Assembly: GCF_017874035.1 (NCBI RefSeq)
Contig: NZ_JAGGKV010000023.1
Span: 52,224-116,223, forward strand
Direction of reading: 5' to 3'
Source of the DNA: Paenibacillus aceris
Lineage (GTDB): Bacteria; Bacillota; Bacilli; Paenibacillales; NBRC-103111
Length of the DNA stretch: 64,000 nucleotides
Part shown: in pieces, positions 52,005 to 60,900 of the stretch
Numbering within the stretch: position 1 is the first letter of the stretch
Layout of the letters: every line of letters starts with the position of its first letter
Made by a program: the position numbers and the translations under genes
Notes under the pieces: model-generated
What the model saw: the letters and a program-made list of their open reading frames with translations, nothing else
Database searches by the model: none
What the model was told of the DNA's origin: nothing

Positions 52005-53159
52005 TTAATTGGTTTTATCATCATGAACAGCACAACGGTTAGGCCCAATTTCCATTTCACGCTGCTCTTCCATTGTCGGACTTATTCGCCCCATGTTCGT
52101 TTGGCGTATTTCCTGATAGGCATTTGGCTGCGGCGGCAAATTCTCAGTAACGGTACGTCTGAATTCAGATTTGCCATGAATGTTTAAACCTGGATTCTCC
52201 TTATACAAATCGCCAAGACGTGCAGCTACTTGCCCTCTGTCACCTAATTCCTTAACGTTACCAAAGTGGGCGGGTAGCACAATTAAATCGTCAGATAGCT
52301 GCTTATATCGGTCATACAATGTCGTTCTTAGGTCTGTAACCCAGTCTTCTGCTTTCCCAGCCAAATCAGGGCGGCCTATGGACTTCACGAATAAAATATC
52401 CCCGGAAAGCAGATATTGATGATCAATAATAAGAGATGTGCTTCCTATCGTGTGACCCGGAGAATAGATGGGCTGGATGTTGATGGATGTATGGCCAACA
52501 ACTAAAGAGCTGCCTTCTTCAAGCTTCTCATAGTGGAACATGACTTCTGTTGCGTCCTTGGGCGGTAGCCAGTAGGAGCCCCCCGTTTTCTCAGCTAATT
52601 GCCGGCCACCTGAGATATGATCGGCATGAAGGTGCGTATCCATGGTATGTTTGATGACGGCTTGATTTTCTTTGGCAAAATTCTCATACACATCAGTAGT
52701 TCGAACCGCATCAATAACGGCAGCTTCACCATTAGATATGACCATATAAGACAGACAACCTTTGCCTAACCGTACAAATTGATACAGCGTGCCACCGCCG
52801 TTCAAGTCGGCAATTTTCACAGGCTCTAGATGCTCACTCCAAGATTTCATACCGCCAATCAAATAAGAAACATTGGACTTGCCGCCTTCGATCAACTGCT
52901 CAGCAACAAAAATGGATGAGCCCTCTTTGGCGCAAACCACCACAACTTCTTGGTCATCCGGTATTTGATCAAGGATGACATCTACGCCATCCAGAAGGTC
53001 AAAATACGGCGCATTGAGAATAGTGACTTTCTCGCCTTCAATTTTCCAGTCGTTGAAGTCATTTTCATTACGAACATCTAGAATAAAAATGGGTGTATGG
53101 TTCAAGACCTTTTTAGCTAAATTAGCGGCATTCATGCCGTGTAACTGTTTTTCACTCAT
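52005..53159 (-). CDS. Rhodanese-metallo-beta-lactamase protein, putative persulfide dioxygenase (YrkH/CstB-related)
   Basis: About 384 residues. Residues 10-110 form a rhodanese domain with an unusual active loop VVCAKEGSS; residues 125-340 form an ETHE1-like metallo-beta-lactamase domain with THLHADHISGG, YSPGHTIGSTS, LLSGDILFVKSIGRPDL and VLPAHFG. The ETHE1 branch oxidises glutathione or low-molecular-weight persulfides to sulfite using non-heme iron. The sulfite would be exported by the TauE-like protein encoded just upstream. Start has GGAGGGAAATATAC. Confidence 0.88.
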   Translation of the reverse strand: MSEKQLHGMNAANLAKKVLNHTPIFILDVRNENDFNDWKIEGEKVTILNAPYFDLLDGVDVILDQIPDDQEVVVVCAKEGSSIFVAEQLIEGGKSNVSYLIGGMKSWSEHLEPVKIADLNGGGTLYQFVRLGKGCLSYMVISNGEAAVIDAVRTTDVYENFAKENQAVIKHTMDTHLHADHISGGRQLAEKTGGSYWLPPKDATEVMFHYEKLEEGSSLVVGHTSINIQPIYSPGHTIGSTSLIIDHQYLLSGDILFVKSIGRPDLAGKAEDWVTDLRTTLYDRYKQLSDDLIVLPAHFGNVKELGDRGQVAARLGDLYKENPGLNIHGKSEFRRTVTENLPPQPNAYQEIRQTNMGRISPTMEEQREMEIGPNRCAVHDDKTN

Positions 53160-53195
53160 GTATATTTCCCTCCAAAGGTACAAGGTCAGATCATG

Positions 53196-53975
53196 CTAAA
53201 GTAAAATAGACATCCAAATTTTAATGGCCGTTGCCGTTATCAATACAGCCAAAATCCACTGAAGAATCTTTGTGTTCAGTTTTTTACTTAGCTTGGCTCC
53301 TAAAGGTGATGCAATCGTACTTGCAATAACTAGCGCAATAGATGGAACCAGAAGCATATGCCCCCCAAGCAGCTTGCCTGTGGTAGAGCCAATGGAGGAT
53401 ATAAACGTTATAGCCAGTGAAGATGCGATAGCAACCCTTGTTGGGATCTTAAGAACTACAAGCATCACCGGCACTGTTATAAATGCACCCGCCGCGCCTA
53501 CAATCCCTGAAACGGTCCCGATTATCAAAGCTAAAATAACCGCTAAGGGTTTTTTAAATGTAACTTCAGTTACATCGCGGACATCTTTTCCTCGCTTCGG
53601 CATGAATATCATCATCGCAGCAATGAGCGCCAATATCGCATATACGAGATTGATAACTGAACTTGATAATGTATTGGATACAAAGCTCCCCACAAAGCTG
53701 CCAACGATGATTGAAGTCCCCATGTAAAACACTAGAGCTTTATTTAAAAGTCCCTCTTTTCGAAAAACGAGCATCCCCATTAAACTTGCAAAAAAAACCT
53801 GAATGGCACTAATTGCGGACACTTCCTGTGCGGTAAAAGCAGTAAACCCAAGCGCTGCTGGTAGAAATAACAACATCGGATAGTTAATAATGGAACCGCC
53901 GATTCCCACCATTCCCGAAATAAAAGAGCCTAAGAATCCAATAGTGAAAATAGTTAAGATCCATGCTAAATCCAT
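53196..53975 (-). CDS. TauE/SafE-family sulfite exporter
   Basis: Membrane protein of about 259 residues with eight predicted helices and family segments GFLGSFISGMVGIGGSIINYP and GTVSGIVGAAGAFITVPVML. As first gene of the sulfur operon it would expel sulfite made by the persulfide dioxygenase. The ATG at 53975 follows AAAGGCC; the frame is open to 54017. Two CstR-type palindromes lie upstream. Confidence 0.88.
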   Translation of the reverse strand: MDLAWILTIFTIGFLGSFISGMVGIGGSIINYPMLLFLPAALGFTAFTAQEVSAISAIQVFFASLMGMLVFRKEGLLNKALVFYMGTSIIVGSFVGSFVSNTLSSSVINLVYAILALIAAMMIFMPKRGKDVRDVTEVTFKKPLAVILALIIGTVSGIVGAAGAFITVPVMLVVLKIPTRVAIASSLAITFISSIGSTTGKLLGGHMLLVPSIALVIASTIASPLGAKLSKKLNTKILQWILAVLITATAIKIWMSILL

Positions 53976-54021
53976 AAGGCACGGCCTTTCATTTATCATT
54001 AGACTATTCAACCCCACAATT

Positions 54022-54039
54022 TATACCCATGGGGGTATA
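54022..54039. promoter_or_regulatory. CstR-type operator 2 in the tauE leader
   Basis: TATACCCATGGGGGTATA: arms ATACCC (54023-54028) and GGGTAT (54033-54038) with spacer ATGG. Same 6-4-6 layout as the promoter-proximal site about 95 bases upstream. Confidence 0.75.
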
Positions 54040-54116
54040 TAAAACTGCAAAAAAATTTTCCTAACTCATAGTTGGGAAATCATTTCTCACCACCTTTGAA
54101 ACTTCAATAATTACTC

Positions 54117-54167
54117 ATACCCGTATGGGTATATGGATACTATAATAAAGATTTTCTATTGCGTCAA
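54117..54167 (-). promoter_or_regulatory. Sigma-A promoter of the sulfur operon with CstR-type operator 1
   Basis: On the minus strand TTGACG (54162-54167), a 17-base spacer, TATAGT (54139-54144), then ATACCC-ATAC-GGGTAT (54117-54132) across the expected transcription start. The arrangement is typical of repression by blocking polymerase. Confidence 0.8.
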
Positions 54168-54314
54168 CCCCTTAGTCGCCATTCTCAATCCTGCATGGAA
54201 GCAAAAGAACAAAATGAAAAGAGCGACTGAGCGAATGTTAGCCGCGGCATGACAACTGAGGGCATGTATAAATCAAAGGTATTTTAACAAAACTATATTG
54301 ACTTAGACGCACAA

Positions 54315-54341
54315 AAGGCCACCGAACATGCCGGCAGCCTT
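54315..54341 (-). terminator. Rho-independent terminator of mqo
   Basis: AAGGCTGCCG pairs with CGGTGGCCTT (one G-U and one mismatch tolerated) around GCATGTT, followed on the minus strand by TTGTGC, 18 bases after the mqo stop. Confidence 0.75.
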
Positions 54342-54359
54342 GTAATTAAACTTTGATTT

Positions 54360-55877
54360 TTATGATACGGTTTGACGTGCTAGCGGTAACGGCAAGTTAT
54401 CGCTTAGACCAAGCGTCCGCGCTGTTGAAGTATGAATCTCTTGAATAAGCTCCGTTTTCTTCAACAATGAGATGCCATAAGAAGGAATCATTTCTTTAAT
54501 TTTCGGTTCCCACGCTTTAATATGCTGCGGGAAGCATTTTTTAATTAACTCGAGCATGACGGAAACCGCGGTAGAAGCACCTGGAGAAGCGCCAAGCAAT
54601 GCTGCAATCGTACCATCAGCCGCACTTATCACTTCCGTACCGAATTGAAGAGTACCTTTGCCGCCTGCTTCCGTATCTTTGATTACTTGCACGCGTTGGC
54701 CCGCGACGACCAAGTCCCAGTCCTCGATCTTGGCACTTGGGATAAATTCTCTTAACTCTTCCATGCGCTTTTCTTTCGATAACATGACTTGTTCGATCAG
54801 GTATTTGGTCAATGACATGTTTTTGGCGCCTGCCGACAGCATCGTTACGAGATTATCCGGTTTTACGGAAGTTACCAAATCAAACATTGAACCGGTTTTT
54901 AAAAACTTTGGTGAGAAACCGGCAAATGGTCCAAACAACAACGATTTTTTGTTGTCAATAAATCTTGTGTCAAGATGCGGAACCGACATAGGTGGAGCTC
55001 CGACTTTAGCTTTGCCGTAGACTTTTGCATGATGCTGCGCAACAACATCCGGATTATTACATACCATGAATATTCCGCTTACCGGGAATCCTCCAATATG
55101 TTTGCCTTCAGGAATTCCGGATTTTTGCAGCAGATGCAAACTGCCGCCCCCGCCTCCGATAAAGACGAATTTTGCAGTATGACGTTCGACATTACCGCTT
55201 TTGTTTCGTACTTTCAATTCCCATGAACCGTCGCTAGCCCGTTTAATATTATCAACGCTATGTCTGTAGTTGATATCGACGTTTTTCTTCTTTAAGTGAT
55301 CAAAGAGAATGCGCGTTAAAGCGCCAAAGTTGACATCCGTTCCAGAGTCGATTTTTGTTGCCGCTATAGGTTCATTGGATGGACGATCTTGTATGATAAG
55401 TGGAATCCATTCCATTAGTTTTTTAGGGTCATCGGAAAATTCCATCCCTTGAAACAAGGGATTGTTAGTCAGCGCTTCAAAGCGCTTCTTCAAAAACGAT
55501 ATATTTTGTTCCCCTTGTACCAAACTCATATGAGGCAATGGCATGATGAAGTCTTGCGGATTACGTATCAGCTTGCTGTTTACAAGATAAGACCAAAACT
55601 GCATGGAATGTTGAAACTGTTCATTAATTTGCACAGCTTTGCTAATATCTACAGATCCGTCTTGTTTTTCTACAGTGTAGTTAAGCTCACACAGTGCCGC
55701 ATGCCCTGTCCCTGCATTGTTCCATTCGTTAGAGCTTTCCTCACCTGCTTTTTCGAGCTTCTCAAACACTGTAATTTTCCATTCCGGTACTAATTCTTTC
55801 AGGAGTGTCCCTAAAGTTGCACTCATGATTCCGGCACCAATTAAGATGACGTCTGTTTTAGTTTCTCTGTTGCTCAT
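54360..55877 (-). CDS. mqo: Malate:quinone oxidoreductase
   Basis: Peripheral membrane flavoprotein of about 505 residues that oxidises malate to oxaloacetate and passes electrons to quinone. Visible: FAD-binding VILIGAGIMSATLGTLL at the N-terminus, NEWNNAGTGHAALCELNYT, FVFIGGGGGSLHLLQKSGIPE and the C-terminal GASPGASTAVSVMLELIKKCFP, all diagnostic of Mqo. The start is the ATG after AGGATGG; the frame is open to 55892. It stands alone. The hairpin GCAGG-AGCG-CCTGC lies in its leader at 55915-55928. Confidence 0.95.
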   Translation of the reverse strand: MSNRETKTDVILIGAGIMSATLGTLLKELVPEWKITVFEKLEKAGEESSNEWNNAGTGHAALCELNYTVEKQDGSVDISKAVQINEQFQHSMQFWSYLVNSKLIRNPQDFIMPLPHMSLVQGEQNISFLKKRFEALTNNPLFQGMEFSDDPKKLMEWIPLIIQDRPSNEPIAATKIDSGTDVNFGALTRILFDHLKKKNVDINYRHSVDNIKRASDGSWELKVRNKSGNVERHTAKFVFIGGGGGSLHLLQKSGIPEGKHIGGFPVSGIFMVCNNPDVVAQHHAKVYGKAKVGAPPMSVPHLDTRFIDNKKSLLFGPFAGFSPKFLKTGSMFDLVTSVKPDNLVTMLSAGAKNMSLTKYLIEQVMLSKEKRMEELREFIPSAKIEDWDLVVAGQRVQVIKDTEAGGKGTLQFGTEVISAADGTIAALLGASPGASTAVSVMLELIKKCFPQHIKAWEPKIKEMIPSYGISLLKKTELIQEIHTSTARTLGLSDNLPLPLARQTVS

Positions 55878-55928
55878 TTTTACCATCCTCATACCCTAAA
55901 ATTTCCAGAAGGATGCAGGCGCTCCTGC

Positions 55929-56310
55929 TTATGCGTTACAGCAAGCCAGATCGCGACCTAGTCACACACCTTTTCTGGATCAACATTAAGCCTATAGATT
56001 AAAATATTAATTACTATTATATGATAGTTAGTAGTTATTTAAAAGCTTGTAAAAAGTGAGAGTCCGTGCACAAGTTTCTAAGAACACCAAAAAACCAATA
56101 CTAGGACCCATTCTTCCTGCATGGGCAGAGGATTTGGTTGAAACTAAACTACGGACAACACTAATTTTCAGTGGAAGCTGGCAAGTTTTTCAATGCCGAC
56201 CCACGGGCTCGGAAACAGATTCACATCCAGGATTATAGCCAAATTCCGCATTCCGTAAAACTAAATATTTACATTTATGGTCATTTTTATATTATCGATC
56301 AAGCGTAATT
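55929..56310. other. Intergenic region upstream of mqo
   Basis: AT-rich, presumably with the mqo promoter near 55990-56040 (ATTAATTACTATTATATGATAG). A 60-codon frame at 56056-56238 lacks a ribosome site and similarity to anything I recognise. Nothing else seen. Confidence 0.4.
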
Positions 56311-56343
56311 AAGGCTGACGACAAAAACTCTGTCGTCAGCCTT
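56311..56343. terminator. Terminator after the cohesin-like gene
   Basis: AAGGCTGACGACA and TGTCGTCAGCCTT, 13 perfect pairs with a 7-base loop. A T-containing tail follows on both strands, and it ends the GH127 operon. Confidence 0.85.
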
Positions 56344-56373
56344 ACTTTCTTTTAGAAACCTATTTCGTTAAAT

Positions 56374-57873
56374 CTAACCTTCGGAGAGCCAGTCGTCAAT
56401 AATCATTCTTGCCACAGCTGCCAGAACTTGAATATCGATCTTACCTGTACCGAAGATATCTGCCTTCTCAATCTGACTCCAGTTCGCGTCTGCGGAAGTA
56501 GTCCCGTAGTACTTAGCGATGACAGATAGGTCTTTAATCGTAACTCTCGTTTCACCTGGAATCAAAGTAATAATGCTATCCAAGAACACTTGCAATGCCG
56601 TATCCAACTCCACTTTCACTGCATTCACTTGCGCTTGTGTAGAGGAAGCGTTATCGAAAACGGCTTTCGCGCTTGCAACTGCTGCCTGCAAGGTTGCTTT
56701 CGATTCGCTTGCATACTGTCCAACTTTAGTTCCTGTGACCGTGGCATCCAACTTACTTTCGGCATTTCCAATCGAAGTGCCCAGCGCCGTTTTGTCTACA
56801 TCACCAGGTCCAGGGTTTGATGTGATAACCGAATTGATGAATGTGTTCAAAGCGGCATCCAAGCTGCTCAAAGCTGCTTGCACTTCCGCTTCTGTTGCAG
56901 ATGCGTTATCTTCAACAATTTTGGCGTTGTTAATAGCTTGCTGCAACACATTTTTCGAACCGGACGGATATTGACCCGCCTGAGTGCCCTCTACTGCCAT
57001 ATCATGCTTGTTCTGAGCTGTTTCAATCAAGGCGGTCAAAGCTTCTTTATTCAAAGGTTGAATCTGAAGTGCCAATGACGCTCCAGCCAATTCGATCTCA
57101 GAACCTTCAGAAGAAACAGCTGCATTAGACAAGTACACATTGCTTGTTACCGAAGTGGAAACATTACTTGCCTTCGCATGAACGGTTAGAAGATCACCGC
57201 CAGACACCTCGTTGCCCGCGCCAATGCTGGACATGATGATAAGGATCTGTCCTTTGTCTGGCTTTACTCCTGTAACAAGTACTTTAAAGTTGTCTTTCAG
57301 TGAGCTAATCGACGCTTCAGCCAAAGAAATATGTCCATTATCCCCCACTGTTTCAAATTGCAAGTGATTAGGATCATAGTTCAGGACGACATTCAAAATG
57401 GAGAACGTAGATGGATAATGATTGACACCAAGTTTTAAATCTAAACTTTGACCGCTTACAATCGAAGCAGGCCCTGTCAATGTTGCTGACGCTGGTGAAG
57501 TACTTGAGAATTGGAAACTTCCTGAGTATGGAAGAGCCACTCCTTCACCGCCTATTTTGACCGTGTACGTTCCGTCCATCATGCTGCTTGGTGTGTACGA
57601 AAAGGCAAACTTACCATCCGATCCGCTGACTGTTTGATTCAAAAAGTCTAATTGCCCCAGAGGATTCGCTACCATAATCGTAACATCTTTTCCCATGCCA
57701 AGACTGATATCCCCCTGGAACGTGACCGTTTGTGTTGCTGTGTCTACCTTCGTTTCAACATGGTTGATCTCTGCTGCTGATCCGGCTGCTGCCGCTTTTG
57801 GCAAAGGAACAATAGCAAGCATGCAGATGAGCATAGCCAAGGTCGTGATAACAGAAACTATTCGTTTTGACAC
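56374..57873 (-). CDS. Secreted cohesin-like, FIVAR and dockerin-like protein
   Basis: Protein of about 499 residues with a Sec signal peptide (cleavage near PKAAAA). Order: a beta-sandwich segment (about 35-125), a cohesin-like domain (about 130-270; LDLKLGVNHYPSTFSILNVVLNYDPNHLQF and ILIIMSSIGAG), two FIVAR repeats (about 275-345 and 360-430, both with GQY.S.S near their middle) and a C-terminal dockerin-like module. In the latter, ADIFGTGKIDIQVLAAVARMI keeps the dockerin shape but lacks several calcium-binding Asp/Asn. Start is GTG with GGAGGGG. It follows the GH127 gene by 34 bases and may anchor or assemble secreted enzymes; no catalytic domain is present. Confidence 0.8.
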   Translation of the reverse strand: MSKRIVSVITTLAMLICMLAIVPLPKAAAAGSAAEINHVETKVDTATQTVTFQGDISLGMGKDVTIMVANPLGQLDFLNQTVSGSDGKFAFSYTPSSMMDGTYTVKIGGEGVALPYSGSFQFSSTSPASATLTGPASIVSGQSLDLKLGVNHYPSTFSILNVVLNYDPNHLQFETVGDNGHISLAEASISSLKDNFKVLVTGVKPDKGQILIIMSSIGAGNEVSGGDLLTVHAKASNVSTSVTSNVYLSNAAVSSEGSEIELAGASLALQIQPLNKEALTALIETAQNKHDMAVEGTQAGQYPSGSKNVLQQAINNAKIVEDNASATEAEVQAALSSLDAALNTFINSVITSNPGPGDVDKTALGTSIGNAESKLDATVTGTKVGQYASESKATLQAAVASAKAVFDNASSTQAQVNAVKVELDTALQVFLDSIITLIPGETRVTIKDLSVIAKYYGTTSADANWSQIEKADIFGTGKIDIQVLAAVARMIIDDWLSEG

Positions 57874-57907
57874 ACTTTCCCCTCCTTCTGCAAAACTCAT
57901 TGCAGAG

Positions 57908-60900
57908 TTAATTAGTTAATTTGAAATAAGCGTGATAGGCAAAATTATAAGCCGTGTACATCGGTACTAAAGTAATCCCATTCGTTGTAAAGTTCAAAGG
58001 TGTGCCTGCTACCGGCGTAATGGATTGGGAAAGATTGTTTTCATCCAGACTCAAAGTAATAAATTTGGTGCTGGTGCTTTTGCCAACCATTAAAAGAGGT
58101 CCATAGAAAATGCTGGCCATCGACGGATCGTCTGGTGTTTTTTCTAATCGCAGGCTGTATGGCATTGCAATTTCAATCTTATCGTTGTCAGCCCAGGTTC
58201 TACTTAGCGTGACATACGTACTTGGTGTGGCGGTTACATTTTGGATAGTGCCATTGACCTTAACAGTGAAACCGTTGACAGCCCAATACGGTACTCGAAG
58301 TTTAATGTCCAACTGTCCGCTGCCCTTCACTGTAAGCGTGCTGCCTTGCTCACTCGGGAAGTTCGTTGTTTGTACGACGGACATCCCTTTCTCGGCCCAA
58401 TTCAACGTTGATGGCATATACAGGTTGACATACAAAGACTTCTTATCACGCGAGCGGAAATAGATGGAATCCTGATATTTCGTTTGGCTTTCCAAACCAG
58501 TCCCCGCACAGCAAGTAAAGCTCGTGCGTCCGTAACCCTTCGTACTGCCCGGACCCAAAGGCATAAAGTACACGACGCCGTTGTTCGCAGTGCTTTGATC
58601 TTTGGAAGAAATAATGCCGTTGTAGAGACCTCTTTCATAATAATCCATATATTTGGCATCCGGATTATGGAAGAATAGTTCCCTTGTCAACTTGAGCATG
58701 TTATACGTGGCGCAATCCTCGGCCTGACTGTTTTTGCTGGTGCCGCCTTCTAGAATATAAGAAGCAATTTTGTCAGATTCCTTAAACAATTCGCCGACAC
58801 CGGTACCGCCGTTGCTGAATTGGCGATGCTTCGTAACCATGCCCCAGAAATTACTTGCTACTTGATAATAAGAAGGGTCATTAGTTTGATCATACACTTT
58901 CAAAGCACCAATAATTTGTGGAATATGCTGGTTGGCATGAATGCCATTTAACGTATCTTGATCGTTTGCAGTTGGCGTGAACAGCTTAGCATTATCAAAT
59001 AGTTTTGCTGTCCCCAGATACTTCGAGTTACCGGTTATTGCACTAATTTCAGCTAGGGTTTCATTCATACCGCCAAACTCACCGGCAATGTATCTGCTCC
59101 ACATGCTGTTTAACGTGGATTGTGGCAATTTGCTCAAACGGCCATCCACCCAATCAGACATTTTAACAAGCATGTTCAAAGCTTTAGCATTTCCAGTCAC
59201 TTTGTAGCAGTCCAATAAGCCCGCCATAATTTTGTGCAGTGTATAGTAAGGAGCCCAAATCGTATTAAAATCGGTTTCGTTCCCGTTGTACACAGCACCG
59301 TTCTCTAACAAAATGAATTGCCATTCTCCGTACGCACTTAAATAACCAGGACTGTTATTCCCAACCAGAGCCGGATTGCTTTTTCCGAGATTTGATTTCT
59401 CCATTCCGTTCGGTTGAGTCGCCAGTGCATCCTGTACTTTTGCCAATTCATCAATCATGTAGTCAATCTTCGTTTTCCATTTCGCCTCGCCGCTGCTGGC
59501 ATAAGCCTGAGCAAATGCAGACATGAAGTGTCCCGTAGAATGACCTCTTAATTTCCCTGCTGCAGAATCCCAGCCTCCCATAGCGGTTGCCCCTTTAGTA
59601 TCAAGCCCCGCAGCTGAACGGAAGGCAAACAGCAATTTATCCAAGTTGTACCCATCGAGATATAAATATTCACTATCTCTTAACTTCGTAAAGATACTGT
59701 CCTGCAATGTGACATCACTTAAACTAAACGGTTCAATAAGAAGGTTGGCTTCACCTGGCGTTGAAGTTACTTTTGCACTTATAGCTTTACTCCAAGCGCT
59801 GACACCCGAGCTGTTTTTGGCTCTGACCGAGTAAGAATGCGTGGAGCCATACAGTAATCCCTGATGATCAAATGGACTTGAAACGTTGCTAATCGTTGTG
59901 CCATCCACTTCCAGGTCATAGCTTGTTGCCTCAGGTGATGTTTGCCATGCAACCTCAATCTGAGGAATATTGGCAGCAGGAGTGGCGGTTATTCCAGCCG
60001 GAATACCTGGAACGCTTGACAATTCCGTTACGCCGCTTAGAGGCTGCAAACGGGAAGTTTGCATGTCCGTTCCGTCCCATACAAGTACTTTGGCTGTGTA
60101 GCCTGCCACATCAGCCGGTAATGTCAAACTTGCGGACAAGCTAACGGGATTTCCAACAGTGATACTTTTGGTCACTTGCGATTTATCAACCATTTTGCCA
60201 GCGCCATCATAAAGCACTAGTGATACCAAAGAGGAAACCGCTGTGCTACCCTTGTTGGTCCCGGTTACATTTGCAGTAAGCTGTTGTCCGCCTTGCAGGC
60301 TGCTCATATTGAACGCCGAACTAAAGTTTAAAGTTCTCACTTTAATCGTGGCAACCGCTTTGATGCTCGTTCCTTCAACAGTCCCTTGAACCGTAAAAGA
60401 TCCTTCTGATGCATAATCTGATGTCTTCACTTCATCCCAAGTTACGTTTAATTGCCGAGTCGTTTCCTCGTCGTTGTATACAGCAATAACTGTGTTAGGT
60501 AGGACTGGTGCTGTGCCTACAACCGTTTCCGCATTCACAGGTTGAATGCTGCTTAATGTCAACACGAACGCTTCTTCCAATACGGTCACCACGAAAGTTT
60601 TCGTATCGGTTTCGGTTCCGTTAGTGATCGTAGCAGTGAGATTAACCGTCGCATTGCCTGAGCGGGCTGCCGGCCGAATGACGGTCCCATCATTACGAAT
60701 CACACTCGTGTTGCTGGATTGCCAATTAATCACCGATCCATTACGTCCTTCAGTGGGTAAATCCAAGTTTTTGGTCACTGCACTGAGGCTCCCTAGACTA
60801 ATAGCATCCTTATCTAATTGCAGTTTCTGTTGATCAGATAATTGAGCGAGAACAATTGCTTCAAAAACGATGGTATCTTGCACACTTCCCTTCGTGATTG

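Noticed and set aside
56056..56238. Plus-strand 60-codon frame in the gap upstream of mqo
   Set aside because: No ribosome site, no similarity recognised, and no promoter seen.
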